Source: Capsaspora owczarzaki ATCC 30864 (taxonomy: Eukaryota; Opisthokonta; Filasterea). Taken from it: a DNA stretch of 64,000 nucleotides. The notes under the pieces were generated by a model. That model was given only the letters and a program-made list of their open reading frames with translations, was not told the origin of the DNA and did no database searches. Location: assembly GCF_000151315.2 (NCBI RefSeq), contig NW_011887293.1, positions 1,465,585 through 1,529,584 on the forward strand, written 5' to 3'. This document shows, piece by piece, positions 24,324 through 36,151 of the stretch (position 1 is its first letter; each line of letters starts with the position of its first letter). A program made the position numbers and the translations under genes.

Positions 24324-26032
24324 ATGGCCGAAGTTGAAGTTGACGCGACTGCTGCTGCCGATCAGCAGCAACAAGACACCACTGCTGCGGCTACTGCGAC
24401 TGCTGATGCCCCGACTGCTGCGGAGGAGCAACAGCCGCGTGGCGCCAAGCGCCCTGCCGAGGACGATGCCGAGCAGCAGGACGACGAGGCAACGGTGAGT
24501 TTGAGGTGCTCACCAATGGTGGATCAACGGGGTTTTCCCCGATGTATTTGGGATGGTGATGATGTGGTTGCAATGAGAACTCGGAGGCAAAGGGTTGAAG
24601 GGGACAACAGGGGATGGGTGAAGGAGCGAGCTGTATGAGCCATCATTGGGGCTAGACCTGCTGCTGCTGCTGCATGGAGATCAAGGGGGTCGATCAAACG
24701 ACAGGGCAGTAGACGCAGCGTGTTGATCGGACTATCTGATACATGCGCAACCCCTTCAACGCGAGATCGCAGTGAACGTACAATGCGTGGCTCAATGCAA
24801 CTGGCTCAAATGCAAATGGATCCACATGGATTGTTGGGTTGCTGTTTCCCCGTCCAAAGTTGCGACTCGTGGAACAAGAGTCAAGCAAAACTGAGATCAC
24901 TTGTTGCTGATGCAAGCATGCCAAAGGCAGCTCCAGTGCGGGGGGTTTGGGGAGGGGGGACAGAGACGCGGGAAGGGGAGGTTGGTGACTGAGAAAGCGC
25001 TGTCAATGTGCTCTCTGTCTCTCTCTGCCTCTCTGTCTCTTCTGCTGGGTGTGTGTGTGTGTGTGATTCTCAGATTGAGAAGCATTCGACGATTCGTGTT
25101 GGATGAAGAAGGGAAAACAACACAGCTGAAACAGCCAGTGTCGTTGTGCTTCACTGCGCTTCCTACAAAGCTTTCTCATTCATCTCCTCTCATCTCATCT
25201 CATCTCGATCTGCGCTCGCGGAGTCAACAGATGACCTAGTTGAAAGTGTCCACCACGCTTGGACTCGTTGGTCGGGGAACTTGACTGATCTTCATTTTGT
25301 TGTGCACATACATTCAAACAACAGACCAAATCGCCCAAGAAGACCCCCGCCAAGCGTGGCCGCAAGCGACGCGCAGTCGCCAAGGGTGAAGACGAAGAGG
25401 ATGACGACGCCGCGTACGACGAGCAGCCTGAAGAGAAGGAGCCCGAGCAGACACCTCCCCCATCTCTGCGCCCGCGACGCACGTCGAGCCTGCGCGCCAC
25501 CGAGCGCACCGCCAAGATCATGGCCCGAGAGCACCGCCAAAAGGACGACGACGAGGTCAACTCGGACGACGACGATATTGACAAGAGCTCCCTCCCTCGC
25601 CGCGCTGCTGCCAGCCCGCGTGGCGGCGGTCGTGGCCGTGGTGGCCGAGGAGGTCGCCGCAAGGCTGCCCCTGCAGCCGAAGAGCAAGCCGAAGAAGCTG
25701 CAGCTGACGAGGACACCGCCACCGAGTCGCAAGACGCCGCGGCTCCCATGGACACCACTGAGGACAAGCCCGAGGCTGCTGCCGCTGTTGCTGCTGCTGC
25801 TGAGCCTGAGACTGCTGCTGCTGCTGAGCCTGAGACTGCTGCTGCTGCTGCTGAGCCTGAGACTGTTGCTGCTGAGACTGTTGCTGCTGAGCCTGAGGCT
25901 GCCGAGCCCAAGGCTGAGACTGCCGAGCCCAAGGCTGCCGAGCCTGAGACTGCCGAGCCCGCCGCTGACAAGTCCACCGAGTCCACCGAGTCCACCGAAA
26001 CTGCGGCTGCTCCTGCCTCAGCCTCGGAATAA
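24324..26032 (+). CDS. Ala/Glu/Pro-rich low-complexity nuclear-type protein
   Basis: Two exons, 24324-24494 and 25325-26032, are joined across an 830-bp intron (gtgagt...acag, phase 0) and give 292 residues. Exon 1 is an acidic Ala/Gln/Asp tail with one basic GAKRPAEDD patch. Exon 2 opens with a strongly basic, histone-H1-like segment (TKSPKKTPAKRGRKRRAVAK), then an acidic stretch, an RPRRTSSLRATERTAK patch, an RGG-like PRGGGRGRGGRGGRRK box, and finally about 120 residues of imperfect AEPETA/AEPKAA repeats. This pattern of basic patch, RGG box and acidic repeats is common in chromatin and nucleolar proteins, but no named domain is present. The first exon's start codon lies in good context after a T/C-rich leader. 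The opposite strand is also open across exon 2 because of the GC-rich codon repeats; I treat that as a shadow. Confidence 0.65.
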
Positions 26033-26132
26033 TCAAACCTCGGTTTCATAGTTCTTCCATTTGTTCAAATTGTTTCACGCAGATTTGTTTTTGTTTTTTT
26101 TTTTTTTTTGTTTTTTGTCGTCCAATCGCATT

Positions 26133-29100
26133 CTATGACGGCGACGCCTGCAACAGCGCGAGCTGTGTATCGGTGACGCTCGGTTGAATTCGGCATGAGC
26201 GGGCGACAAGCGGGGTGCGCGCTACCGACACATCCATCGCTGTTTGCTGCACGACAATGTGTTGACGCTGCTGGCGACCAAGCTTCCAGCGTCGCAATGC
26301 ATCGCGTCCTTGTGACTGCGTACCGAGCAGCAAGACCAGCAATGTTGCGTTATAAGCAACGGTTTCGTCGCCTTGAAAGGGAGAGGTGGGACATTGCGCA
26401 GAGGAGAGAAAGAGTGAGAAAGAAAAATGCCAAGATGAGATTCAATCTGTCAGGATGTGCATAGGAAATCCTTCGTGCTTACGCGAAACGAGGCTTGTTG
26501 CACGATTGGCTGCTTCTTGAGCCTCGGAAACCCGCCGTGCGAGTAATAGAAGCACAATCCTGTTGTTCAAAAGCACCGTCTGAACCAACACCGTAATCAG
26601 CCAGAGTCGCAATCACCTATTGATCAGACCGCAAGGGACTTACTCGCATGGGATTGTTTGCATCGCATGCACCGAGCCCTGAATCTACGGCAGCCAGGGC
26701 ATCGGGAAACTGGCGCAAGCGGGCGAGCGCCTCTGCACGCACGCTCCAGCGCCACGGCGAATTCTGGATTGGTGCCGAGTCGAGCACTGCTAGACATTCT
26801 TCTGGTTGGTTCCCATTCAGCAACGCATGGGACATCTCTTCGACAAGCTGATTTTCTTCAATCTAAATGACCAAATACCAACAAACCAGTCCACTCGGTG
26901 AGCTACAACATCGAGCTTCGCCATCCGCACTTTTCTTTTCGGTACTCTACTCTACCTCAGCTGCAACATTGGCATCACGTGCGCGCCGATACTCAATCAC
27001 AGCCGAGCTCCAGCGTTGCTGGCGAACAAGACATCTCGCAAGCCAGAGATGCAAAATCGCGCCGGAAAGCACCTTGGGCGAGTCGGTGTGAAACTGCACC
27101 ATCATCGCCCCGAAAGGAGTTTGCGAAATCCACAGCGCATGGATTGGGTGAGCATCACGCCATTGGCGGGCTTCGTGATTGGTTATAGCCTTTCGCAGAG
27201 CCTCTTCGGCACTAGATGCATCTCCTTGAGCGAGCCAAGTCATTGCCAAGTTGTACAGTGCCACACATTGCAGATTAGCATCCCCTAGACCCAAAGCCTG
27301 TTGAAAGCTGATGGCTGCTTGCTCGTATTTGCTCTAGTTTGCAAAAAACCAAAGTCAAACACACATGGTCAAGACCAAACTGGTTGAAACGAATACACAA
27401 ATCAAGCGCAAGGGGCTTGGGTCGCCGTACCCGATTGAATTCGACGCATCCAAGCAGCATGCTCTGAATCACAGGGAGGGGGTTGAAACAACCGACTCCT
27501 TCGCGAAGAAGCGTTTCGGCCTGAGCCCAATTCTTGGCTTCGATCGCACGACACACTTCGATGGCAAGAATCAGACGTTGTTGTCAGTAACGCCGCGCGC
27601 TCAGCGAGAAAGCCAACGAAAACAATCATCAAAAAGAGAAAGACGAGGCGCGCACATACCCCTCATTGAATAAACAGACAGAAGAGGTGAATCAAGGCGC
27701 GACATTGCACCCAGCGCCCAATCAGCTTGCCGTGCGAACCGATCACGACCCGACCACGCGAACGCAGTTTGCTGTGGCAAGAAGTTTTCTGCCTGTTGCG
27801 TGGCTGCAATTGCATAAAGAACTGAAGCGCTCGAAGCGAGCTCGTGCTCGGGTCGAAAGGCTGCAGCAAAGCCTCCACTCGCCAGAAAGTGAACGGGGAA
27901 ACTTTGTCCAGAGGTCACGAGAGCGCGTTGGGTCAAACTGGTCGCAAGGGCTTCGAGCATTGAGAACGTCATCTGCTGGAATTCGGCCGTGGTGGTGCCC
28001 GCACGAGGAACACCCAGTGCCATGGATGTGGTTGACATTCGCTCATTGAATGCCGCAGGACAGGTCGGCGGATGAACCAGACACAGCATCCCCAGTAGAG
28101 CAGTGGCTTGGTAAACAAGGTCGGCCATGTCTCGATGCTGATGCGCCAAACGCAGGACGGCCTGAACGCGGAAGGCACACAGCTCTTGAATTTGCAGCGT
28201 CACGTCGCCCCCAACCACCGCAGCCGAAAATCCGAGATTGCGCTCAAGTCGCTCCTCTTCTGGAGTTGCGTCGGGATGGAGCACGTGGGCCAGACGAAGC
28301 AGCTGTCGCCAGGCTTGAACGACCGAATGAGCTGCCGACATGACGCGCGTTTCCTGCTGCACGGCCTCGGAACTTCCCCCCGCCAGATGCGGTCCTGCCC
28401 AAGACTGCAAGCACCAGAGCACATGCAAGATGTAGACACTGGCTGCAATTTGCAGAGACCGCGGAGCTGGCGGGATTCCTGCAACAACAAAAAACCGAGA
28501 AAGAAAGAAAAAAAAAACGAGAAACCCCAAAATGATCGCATTCGGGGTCGTGAGTAGACGCAATCACTATCAGAAAACACTGAAATACGACCATCGCTAT
28601 GATATAAGCCGTGCTACTTGCCATGCAGCAGAGTGGCAAGAGCGTGAAATTCGCTGCGGTCTTGCTGAAGCGACTTTCGGGTTGGCGTCGTTGTCGACGG
28701 TGCGTTCCAGCGAGTGGCCTATGCGTCATCCAAAATCCAGATCCATCGGCGAGGCATTCAATGAGCCATGCAAGTTTTGCAGATGACAGCAGTGATCCGA
28801 CCCGGACAAATCTCAGATTTTAACTCGCATGCTTCGCAGAGGATTCTTACCAAACGATCGGCGAGCGCATTGTGCATGGCCACCAACTGGAGGTCTTGCG
28901 ACGACAGCTTCAGATCGCTCCAGTCGAGGTAGTTTTGTGCGACTCGACGCTCGGTGTGCTGCGATGACGGGCTCTCGTCAGTCTCAGTAGAATCGACTTG
29001 GCCGGCGACAAACTTGGCCAGCGATCGAGCGTCTGCAGCCCAGCCCTGCACCAAACCACCACGAAATGCCCAAACGCATCAGCCAAGCAACCAACGCAGA

Positions 29101-29337
29101 AGCCCCCCAGATGCGGCCGAGTGAGTGAGCGGTGAGAAAATTTGGCGGGAAAAACACAGCGCTCGTTGTTGCATGAAACAACTGACTGACTTGTATGATT
29201 AACGACGACGTGCGCGCGGTGTGGCTGGCCTCGAGCCGGGCGATGGCGTCCTCGAAGGCGTCCCACTGACCGAGACGCACTGCGTTGAGAGCGCGGAGGC
29301 GAAGCGGCTGCAGGCGAGCGAGCTCGCTTGAATCCAT
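26133..29337 (-). CDS. TPR-repeat protein, possibly FANCG-like
   Basis: I reconstruct nine exons: 29337-29191, 29045-28851, 28718-28622, 28478-27660, 27555-27431, 27333-26956, 26847-26644, 26579-26483 and 26371-26133. They keep one frame for 766 residues. The third exon ends at a GC donor (gcaagt). The protein is helical throughout, with clear TPR units in the second half: SKYEQAAISFQQALGLGDAN, VALYNLAMTWLAQGDASSAE, LWLARCLVRQQRWSSAVIEY and SVRAEALARLRQFPDALAAV. The layout, and segments such as LREGVGCFNPLPVIQSMLLG followed by a repeat, and the C-terminal TVAYNATLLVLLLGTQ, recall human FANCG (622 residues, TPR scaffold of the Fanconi core complex). The match is by eye and weak, so MAU2 or another TPR scaffold remains possible. 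The stop lies only 100 bp from the convergent upstream gene. Confidence 0.6.
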
Positions 29338-29640
29338 TGGAAACCCGAAACAACCGACAAACAAAAGTGAATCACTGCAACTTCTCAGAGACTGAGACTG
29401 CCTTATTTTGATGGTGAGTATGTATCACATTAGAGCTTTGAACGATAGAATGCACGTAGCTGTACTTCCACTTTCATTCGCTCGATATTCTGGTCGAACG
29501 CTCCGTTTTTCACTGATTTTTCACTGCATCTGACAAATCTCAGACATTCAAAGTCAAATGGCGCGACTTCAATTTTATCCGATTGTTGAATTCTCAGTCG
29601 CCCTTTTTTTTTTTTTTTCTCTCCTTCCTTTGAGCACAAA
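29338..29640. promoter_or_regulatory. Short divergent promoter between the TPR gene and USP39
   Basis: 303 bp separate two start codons on opposite strands, so both promoters and 5' UTRs must lie here. It ends in a T/C-rich run right before the USP39 ATG. No specific box can be assigned. Confidence 0.5.
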
Positions 29641-32400
29641 ATGCAAGTGACGGACGACGGCGGCGATCGTTCAGCCAACGACGACCATGGCGGCAATGCA
29701 ACTCCAGCCAAATCCAGCTCCAATGCAACTCCAGCGAATTCGTCGTTTTCTTCCTCTTCTTCTTCCTCTTTCTCTTCGTCCGCTGCCACCGCTGCAGCTG
29801 ATCGCAAACCTGCCAAACACGATGCCGACGACGACGACGACGATGACGATGACTGCTCGATGCTGGCGGCGGCGCGGCGGCACACGCGGCAGCAGCTCAA
29901 GGCTGATCAGAACGCGCTCGGCTCGTCGTGCCCGTACCTCGACACGGTCGATCGCTCGCAGCTCGATTTCGACTTTGAGAAGGTCTGCTCAGTGTCCCTG
30001 AGCGATTTCAACATTTACGCCTGTCTGATCTGCGGCAAGTACTTTCAAGGTAAGCTTCCAATCCAATGCGGCACCAACAGTGATCCCGCTTTCGCTTGGC
30101 TTGCTTCGCTTCGACTGGAACCGGATCTCGAATGCTTCAGAGCTTGATGCTGACATGAGGATGGCATTGTTTGGGTTTGAAAACAAAAAACGCAGGTCGC
30201 GGAGTGCAGTCGCATGCGCATACGCACAGTTTGGAATCGGATCATCGCGTTTACATCAACCTGTCAACTCTCAAGGTGCGATTTGGACGTGTGCCATTCA
30301 GAGGCATCGGTTCTTGCAGTTGGATGATGCTCGTGCAAATGGTTGGACTTTTGGCTCCTGTCCAATCGTTCCAATTTTGACTTTGTTTGGTTTTTGGGTT
30401 TTGGGTTTTGCTGTTAGGTGTACTGTTTGCCTGACAACTACGAAGTCATCGATCCATCACTCAACGACATTCGTGCTGTCATTCGGCCGACGTTCACTCC
30501 TGCAGCGATTCAGCAGCTCGATACAGTCTCTCGCCAGTCGGTCGGCCTTGACGGTGTGCTGTATTTGCCAGGTAAGATTCGCTGTGACTCGAGCTTTGTG
30601 ACCTTGCAGTAGCAGCAAATGCTGATAAGCAAGTGCCTCGCATCTCATTCCCCTTCTGCCTCCATTGTAACACCTTTTTAGGCGTGGTCGGTTTGAATAA
30701 CATCATCCACAACGACTACATGAACGTTATCATCCAGATGCTCAACCGCATCCAGCCTCTGCGCGATTTCTTGTTAAGCTCGCAAGCCGACGAAGCCTGC
30801 AAAACGCCTTTGAGTAAGAGGCGGTGTCCAGCTTTGTTCTTGCTTTTTTCCCCACGCTGTCCTCGTTGATTTTGGCCTCACTCTTGTTCTCGTCTTGCAA
30901 CTTGCAGCCTCTGCCGCTTCAGAGCTTTTCCGCAAGATCTGGAATCCGCGAAACTTCAAAGGGCATGTCAGTCCGCACGTTATGCTTCAGGTAAGCGCCA
31001 TTCCAGCAGCCAACGCTGTTGCCCTTCGCCAATGCCTAACATTGTGTGTGTGTGCGCGCAGTCCATTGCTTCCGCCAGTTCCAAACGCTTCACTCTGGCG
31101 CAGCAAGCAGACCCTTCAGACCTTCTGTCGTGGCTGCTCAACACATTCCATACCGATCTCGGAGGAACTCGTCGCAGTGGTTCCAGTAAGTTGAAGAGTT
31201 GGTTTACTGTGAATTCAACACTCACTATTCACTCATTGATCGACAGGTATCATTCATAAAATCTTCCAAGGATCTATGAAAATGATTTCTCGGAAAATGC
31301 CTGCCGTGGTTGATGAAGAAGAAGCATCAGAGGAACCAGGTATGAAACCCCCATTTCCATTTCCCGTCTGTCTGGCTCGTCTTTGCTAACAGCTGACTTT
31401 TGTCATTTGCTTTGGTTGTGGCGTCAGCCGTTCACGCCGCAAAGCGCGCTCGTTTGGAAGAAGATGTCGCTGAGGACGAATATGAAGGTAACATTTTCGG
31501 GTCTCTATGGCCTGTGTCAGCTTCGCTTTGGACTCAGCTGTATTCTTTTGCACGTCTAGACAAAGTTTCGGAATCGCCATTCATGTTTCTGTCGCTTGAC
31601 CTGCCACCGGCACCCCTGTTCAAGGACGAGACTGGCAAAAACTTCATTCCTCAGGTGCCGTTTTTGTTTTTGTCCATTCGATGGTCATCGTCTGTAGTTG
31701 AGGGTTTGCTTACTTTTTTTGTGTGTGTGGTCGTACAGGTGCCGATTACCACGCTGCTCGACAAGTTCGATGGCGTGACCGAAAAGGTAACCAACGGATT
31801 TTGGTGGTTGCGACTTGTGACGACATTAATTTGAGCACCGAGCTCACCTCCAACCCCCTTGCTTGTGTGACTCGATTCCCTAAACCGATAGGAGTACAAA
31901 ACTGGCCGAGACCTTTTCATGAAGCGCTTCATTTTGACCTCCCTTCCGCAGTATCTGATCTTGGTGGTTCGTCGATTTACCAAGAACAACTTCTTCCTCG
32001 AGAAGAACGCAACCATTGTCAACTTCCCTCTGCGCGGTTTAGACATGCGTGATTGTATGTGATGCATTCAGCTTCGCAGTTGCATGTTTGTGCTTGACGT
32101 CTCTCGTCGTCTGACTAACCTTCTCATCCTGTTGTTCCTGCGGTAGATGTGGAGAATGCAGCTGCCGTTGGCAGCACGACATACGACCTCGTTGCCAACA
32201 TTTACCATGATGGGTCGCTTGAAGCAGGCCAGGGGACGTATCACGCACATGTGCTCCACAAGGCGACCAAGTCATGGTACTTGATGCAAGACTTGCACGT
32301 CAACCAGATCCTGCCTCAGCTGATCGTCTTGGCGGAGGCGTACATTCTCGTGTACGAGCGCCGCAATACTGCGACCAGCTCTTCGAACATGCAGGCGTGA
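29641..32400 (+). CDS. USP39: USP39 / Sad1 tri-snRNP splicing factor (inactive ubiquitin-protease fold)
   Basis: Twelve exons, all with GT-AG ends: 29641-30049, 30196-30275, 30418-30571, 30682-30813, 30908-30990, 31062-31185, 31247-31339, 31428-31487, 31560-31654, 31739-31786, 31892-32054 and 32147-32400. They give 564 residues; human USP39 has 565. Domains: a Ser/Asp-rich N-terminus; a zinc-finger UBP domain (CLICGKYFQGRGVQSHAHTH...HRVYINLST); and a USP fold. The Cys box reads GLNNIIHNDYMN, with Asn-Asp where active proteases have Cys. The His box (WYLMQDLHVNQILPQLIVL...EAYILVYER) lacks the catalytic His. Both losses are normal for this family. USP39 joins the U4/U6.U5 tri-snRNP and is needed for its stability and splicing. 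An acidic insert (VVDEEEASEEP...EEDVAEDEYE) sits within the USP fold. Confidence 0.97.
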
Positions 32401-32617
32401 TGAGATGTCTCGCAAACACGCTTGTATTCGCTTTCAACACTGATCTATCAACACACTAACTAAAGCCAGATTCAAACTCAGCAGGAGGGTGGGTGGCAGA
32501 AATAATAAACAGGAAATACAACATTTGAAAGAAGAAAAAATAGCGAATCAACCTAAGCAGCTTGGTTCCGAAAAAACGCAAATCTCAAAACGACCATCCA
32601 GAGCCAAAAATGGCCTT

Positions 32618-33198
32618 TTAGGCTGTGGTCTCGGAATCGTGAAAACTGTCTGTGTTAGCCGAGAGAGAAGGGAGATCGTTCGAGCTTCCAGAAGCTGCAA
32701 CAAGATTGTTGTAGCTACTGGCGAGAGATCTCCTGGCATATGCAACACCGTCCTCGCCAACAAACTCGATAGAACGAGCGATTCCACTGAGCGCTGAGAC
32801 TCGGAGAGAATTGCGCTCACCGGGCCCATCCTCGCGGTCGTCACTCGCAACCGTCGCCGAACGACGCACTGCCCGAATGGAGATGGTGCCTTTCGCGGTA
32901 CTCTGCATGGAGGAGACAATTTCGAGCGTTCGAACGACCTTTTCTTGCTCTGGTTCGTCAAAGCTGGAGCTGCCGCCCAATGCTCGTCGAAGGGTGTTGA
33001 ACTTGCTCTTCGACGAACGGCGCTCGCCTCCAGAGGACAAGTCAGTCGAGCTGCTCGATAGTCGACGAGACGTGGCATCGAGATTCGAAACGCTGCCGTC
33101 ACCCTCGCTCGCCACGGAAGGCGAAGGCGACGAGCGACCGTCGTTCGAAACAGACGGAGATCTGCGGAGGGTGCCAAACCAGCTTCGTCGCCCAGGAC

Positions 33199-33230
<32 letters not shown>

Positions 33231-35365
33231 GGTTCATCAGCGTTGCTCTCGTCGGTGATTGTAATGGAAGGTCGGGAGCCGATAGAAGGGCGCGCCTCTT
33301 TCATGGAGCTGATGGATCCACGCGTTTCTTTCAGGGAGCTGATGGACCCGCGCATCTCTGACGCTGACGAAATGGAGGAGATTGAGCGCCGCGTGTCGTC
33401 GCCCGGAAGACTCGTGGTTTCGGGATCCGTGTTGCTGGCGCTGCTTCTTACCTGCGGGTTCAGCAGCAAGCCAGTTAGAGCAACGAATTGCATCCACAGA
33501 CCGACAGCAGAGGCATCCACAGACCGACAGCAGAGGCAGCACAACCACAATCCCACGTTCTTCCACGCCCCCTCAAATCCTCGCTTCCACCACCACGCCG
33601 TCCACTCGCCAACGTGCCTGAAGGTGGTACAATGGCCACTTTCTCTTCCACCACGCGAACAGTCATCAGATCGTGCGAGTTGAAGCCACCGTAGGAATCC
33701 GCGTGCGGATTGGCTCCCGAGCGCACGAGCAAACGCATGACCTCATTGTGCCCGTGCATGGTCGCGAGATGAAGCGGATTGTAGCCGCCTCGCGAGAGCG
33801 CGTTCGGATCGGCGCCCGCCTTCAGCCACATTGCACACAATGCGAGTTGGCCTTTCTTTGCGGCCCAGTGCAACGCCGTGTATCCCGTGCCGCTGTCGCG
33901 CTTTGTTGCCATGAGTTTGAAACGTGCATATGCCATTCGGAATGCCGATGCGAACGCCAACGCCACCGGGATTGCTGATGCACTATTGCCTGTCGCTGCG
34001 CTCGAGGCGGGATCGCCAACAGGGTCGGAAGGGAGCTGCGAGTCTGCTCGAAACACGTAGCAGGAATGACGCGAGCTGTCCTTCGAATCCGTCAGAGACA
34101 GCGAAAAGAGGCTGCTGTCGTCGTCACTAATGCAGGTGGTTGAGACGGAAAAGAGCGAAATGGACAGGGGTAATTCGGCGTCGGGATCATTGGCAGTGGA
34201 TGCTTCCTTGGTCGAGTAGCCACCGTAATTCGTTTCCTTGTGCGATTTGCGCGCCGGTTCGCGAGCCTCCGCCACGACAGACTTGCTGGACACGCGAAGC
34301 GTGCAGGGTGTGCCGGGTGTGATGGTATGGGTGAAGAGATACTTTTTCATCGTGGCCTGCATGACATCCCGATCTCGCGGATTCGACATGCGGATTCGGT
34401 GCAGGAATTGCATTGAAAAGGTCTTTACAGCCTCCTCGGCCAGGATGAGCGTTTGCAGCTTCTCGCCCGACTTGGCACTCTGGCGCGCCCGCTCCTCTCT
34501 TTGCGTCATCTCAGCATCGAGCATCTCGCGGGCTTCAGAGTCCACGGCCAGAGCGCGATGCAACACATTCCGATCGAAACGCAAGCCGTTCGCGGTGGCT
34601 GCGGCTGCCGCCTCGGCCGACGCTTGCGCTGAAGCGGTTCGGCCACCCAGTGCCGAGAGATTGCTCTGCGATGCTGACAAGGACGACATGGACCCCATCG
34701 ACCCCATGGACCCCATTGGAGAGGAGGCGCCCGACTGCAACTTGGCCGGCGGCGACATTCCGGGTGAGCTTGCTGATGTTAGTTTGGACGAGCGAGTCGC
34801 CGTCCCGCCTGCCAATGGCGACACTGCGCGCTCTTGATCCTCTTTAAGCTGTGCCAGTGTCAAGGACGGCAAAGACGCAGATCCAGCTCCACGACCGGCG
34901 AGCGGGGAGGTGGTGGCAGTTCGTAGTCCCCGCAAATTCGACGCCTCGTGCGCCCTGCTATGCCGGTCACTCGCGGTACTCGCTTGCACCGATAATGACG
35001 ATGCATGCTTGGATTCACCCGCCTTTGCGGCGGCGTTGCTATTCGGTGCCAAGTGGCCGCCTTGATTGCTCGAGTCTGTGGTGTTGGTGTTGGCTGTGGC
35101 GTTCATCTGGCTGCTGCGATGATCCTGATCGTCATCACTGTCGTCCTGGTCGTTGTCCGAGTCGAGCTCTTCGACATCCGTGTCTCGCTCGTCCTCGCTT
35201 GCTGGTTTGCTCTGCGACTTGTCCTTGGTGTCCTTGGCGGATTGTGATGACTTGGAGTCCGACCCGCCGAGCTTGAGCTTTGACGCCGACTTGGTCAGCC
35301 TGTGTCGGACTGAGCTTCGCAGAGACCTCTTTGCCTTTGTCTCGGACGTGGTCGCAGCTACAGCA

Positions 35366-35398
<33 letters not shown>

Positions 35399-35896
35399 GA
35401 AGCGGTTGTCGGGGCAGATCCGGTGGGCGGGTCGGTCGGCGGGGTAGGATTTCCTTGGGACTTGGGCGACGTTTCCTTAATTTTGGTATCGGATTTGTTT
35501 GACGCTAGCGCGGATTCCTTAATTGTTGGAGCTCCCGTTGCTGCCGTTCGCCTCTGCAGCCTCTGCTTTGGCCAGCGTCGTGCTTGGCTTGGCAGCGACG
35601 GATCCCGATGTTGACGACGACGACGATGCGGCAATGTCTGGATTGGACTTGCTCACGACCGACGCGCGCTGAGGCGCATACAAGCGACTCCTGCTGCTCG
35701 TCCCCTTGCTGCCATACACGCTGCTGCTGCCCTTTGCATTGGGAGCAGCAGTCGTAGCGTTAGTAGCAGTGCTGGCGGTGGGATTGCCGGCTGAGGTGTC
35801 CTCGCCCGTCTCGTCGCTGTTTGCATTCGGCGGCGGCATTCCAGACGCGAGCAACGCCGCCGTCCGCTGCGACCAGAACCCGCCGAGCGTCGACAT
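32618..35896 (-). CDS. PTB-like domain and ankyrin-repeat protein
   Basis: Three exons, 35896-35657, 35553-33640 and 33451-32618, with introns gtgagc...ctgcag and gtggcc...cgcag (both phase 0), give 995 residues. The N-terminal about 330 residues are Ser/Thr/Ala-rich with acidic repeats. A globular region follows. Its start (EEAVKTFSMQFLHR...TPCTLRVSSKSVV) and end (LFSLSLTDSKDSSRHSCYVF...ALAFASAFRMAYARF) resemble the strand order and C-terminal helix of a phosphotyrosine-binding (PTB) domain; this is a by-eye inference. Then come two to three ankyrin repeats (GYTALHWAAKKGQLALCAMW, GYNPLHLATMHGHNEVMRLL). The C-terminal part is Ser-rich and basic with repeated RGSISS.KE motifs and a Q10 run, suggesting many phosphorylation sites. 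A PTB plus ankyrin combination suggests a signalling adaptor. The function is otherwise unknown. Confidence 0.75.
33490..33538. repeat. Two copies of a 23-bp tandem repeat in intron 2
   Basis: A unit containing atccacagaccgacagcaga is repeated head to tail with no mismatch. It lies just downstream, on the minus strand, of the second exon of the PTB/ankyrin gene, and so inside its second intron. Confidence 0.85.
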
Positions 35897-36151
35897 CCCC
35901 CAAGCAAAAGCAAATGCAAAATAGAAAATGTAGAAATAGGGGAAAAAAAAAAGTGACCGAAACACAGAAGGACAAGAAGGAGAAGGAAAATTTGATTAGT
36001 TTGGCTGGAGGTGAGAAACTGGAATGTATTGCATTTGCATGAAGTGTTTGGCGCCTTGGCTGCGGATGTTGATGCTCGTAAGCAACTGAAAAAAAAAACT
36101 GCAGCAAAATCCGAGTGTCAAGAGGAGGGAGGGGGAGGCGGGAAACCAGTC

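Noticed and set aside
25195-26049. A 284-codon Ala/Ser-rich open frame on the minus strand
   Set aside because: It is the reverse reading of GCTGAG-type codon repeats in the plus-strand gene, and it lacks splice signals or a domain.
29641-32400. USP39 as an active deubiquitinase
   Set aside because: The catalytic Cys and His are absent, as in all known USP39/Sad1 proteins; it is a splicing factor.
35519-35660. Apparent frameshift near the start of the PTB/ankyrin gene
   Set aside because: A gtgagc donor at 35656 and a ctgcag acceptor at 35554 define a normal 103-bp phase-0 intron that restores the frame.
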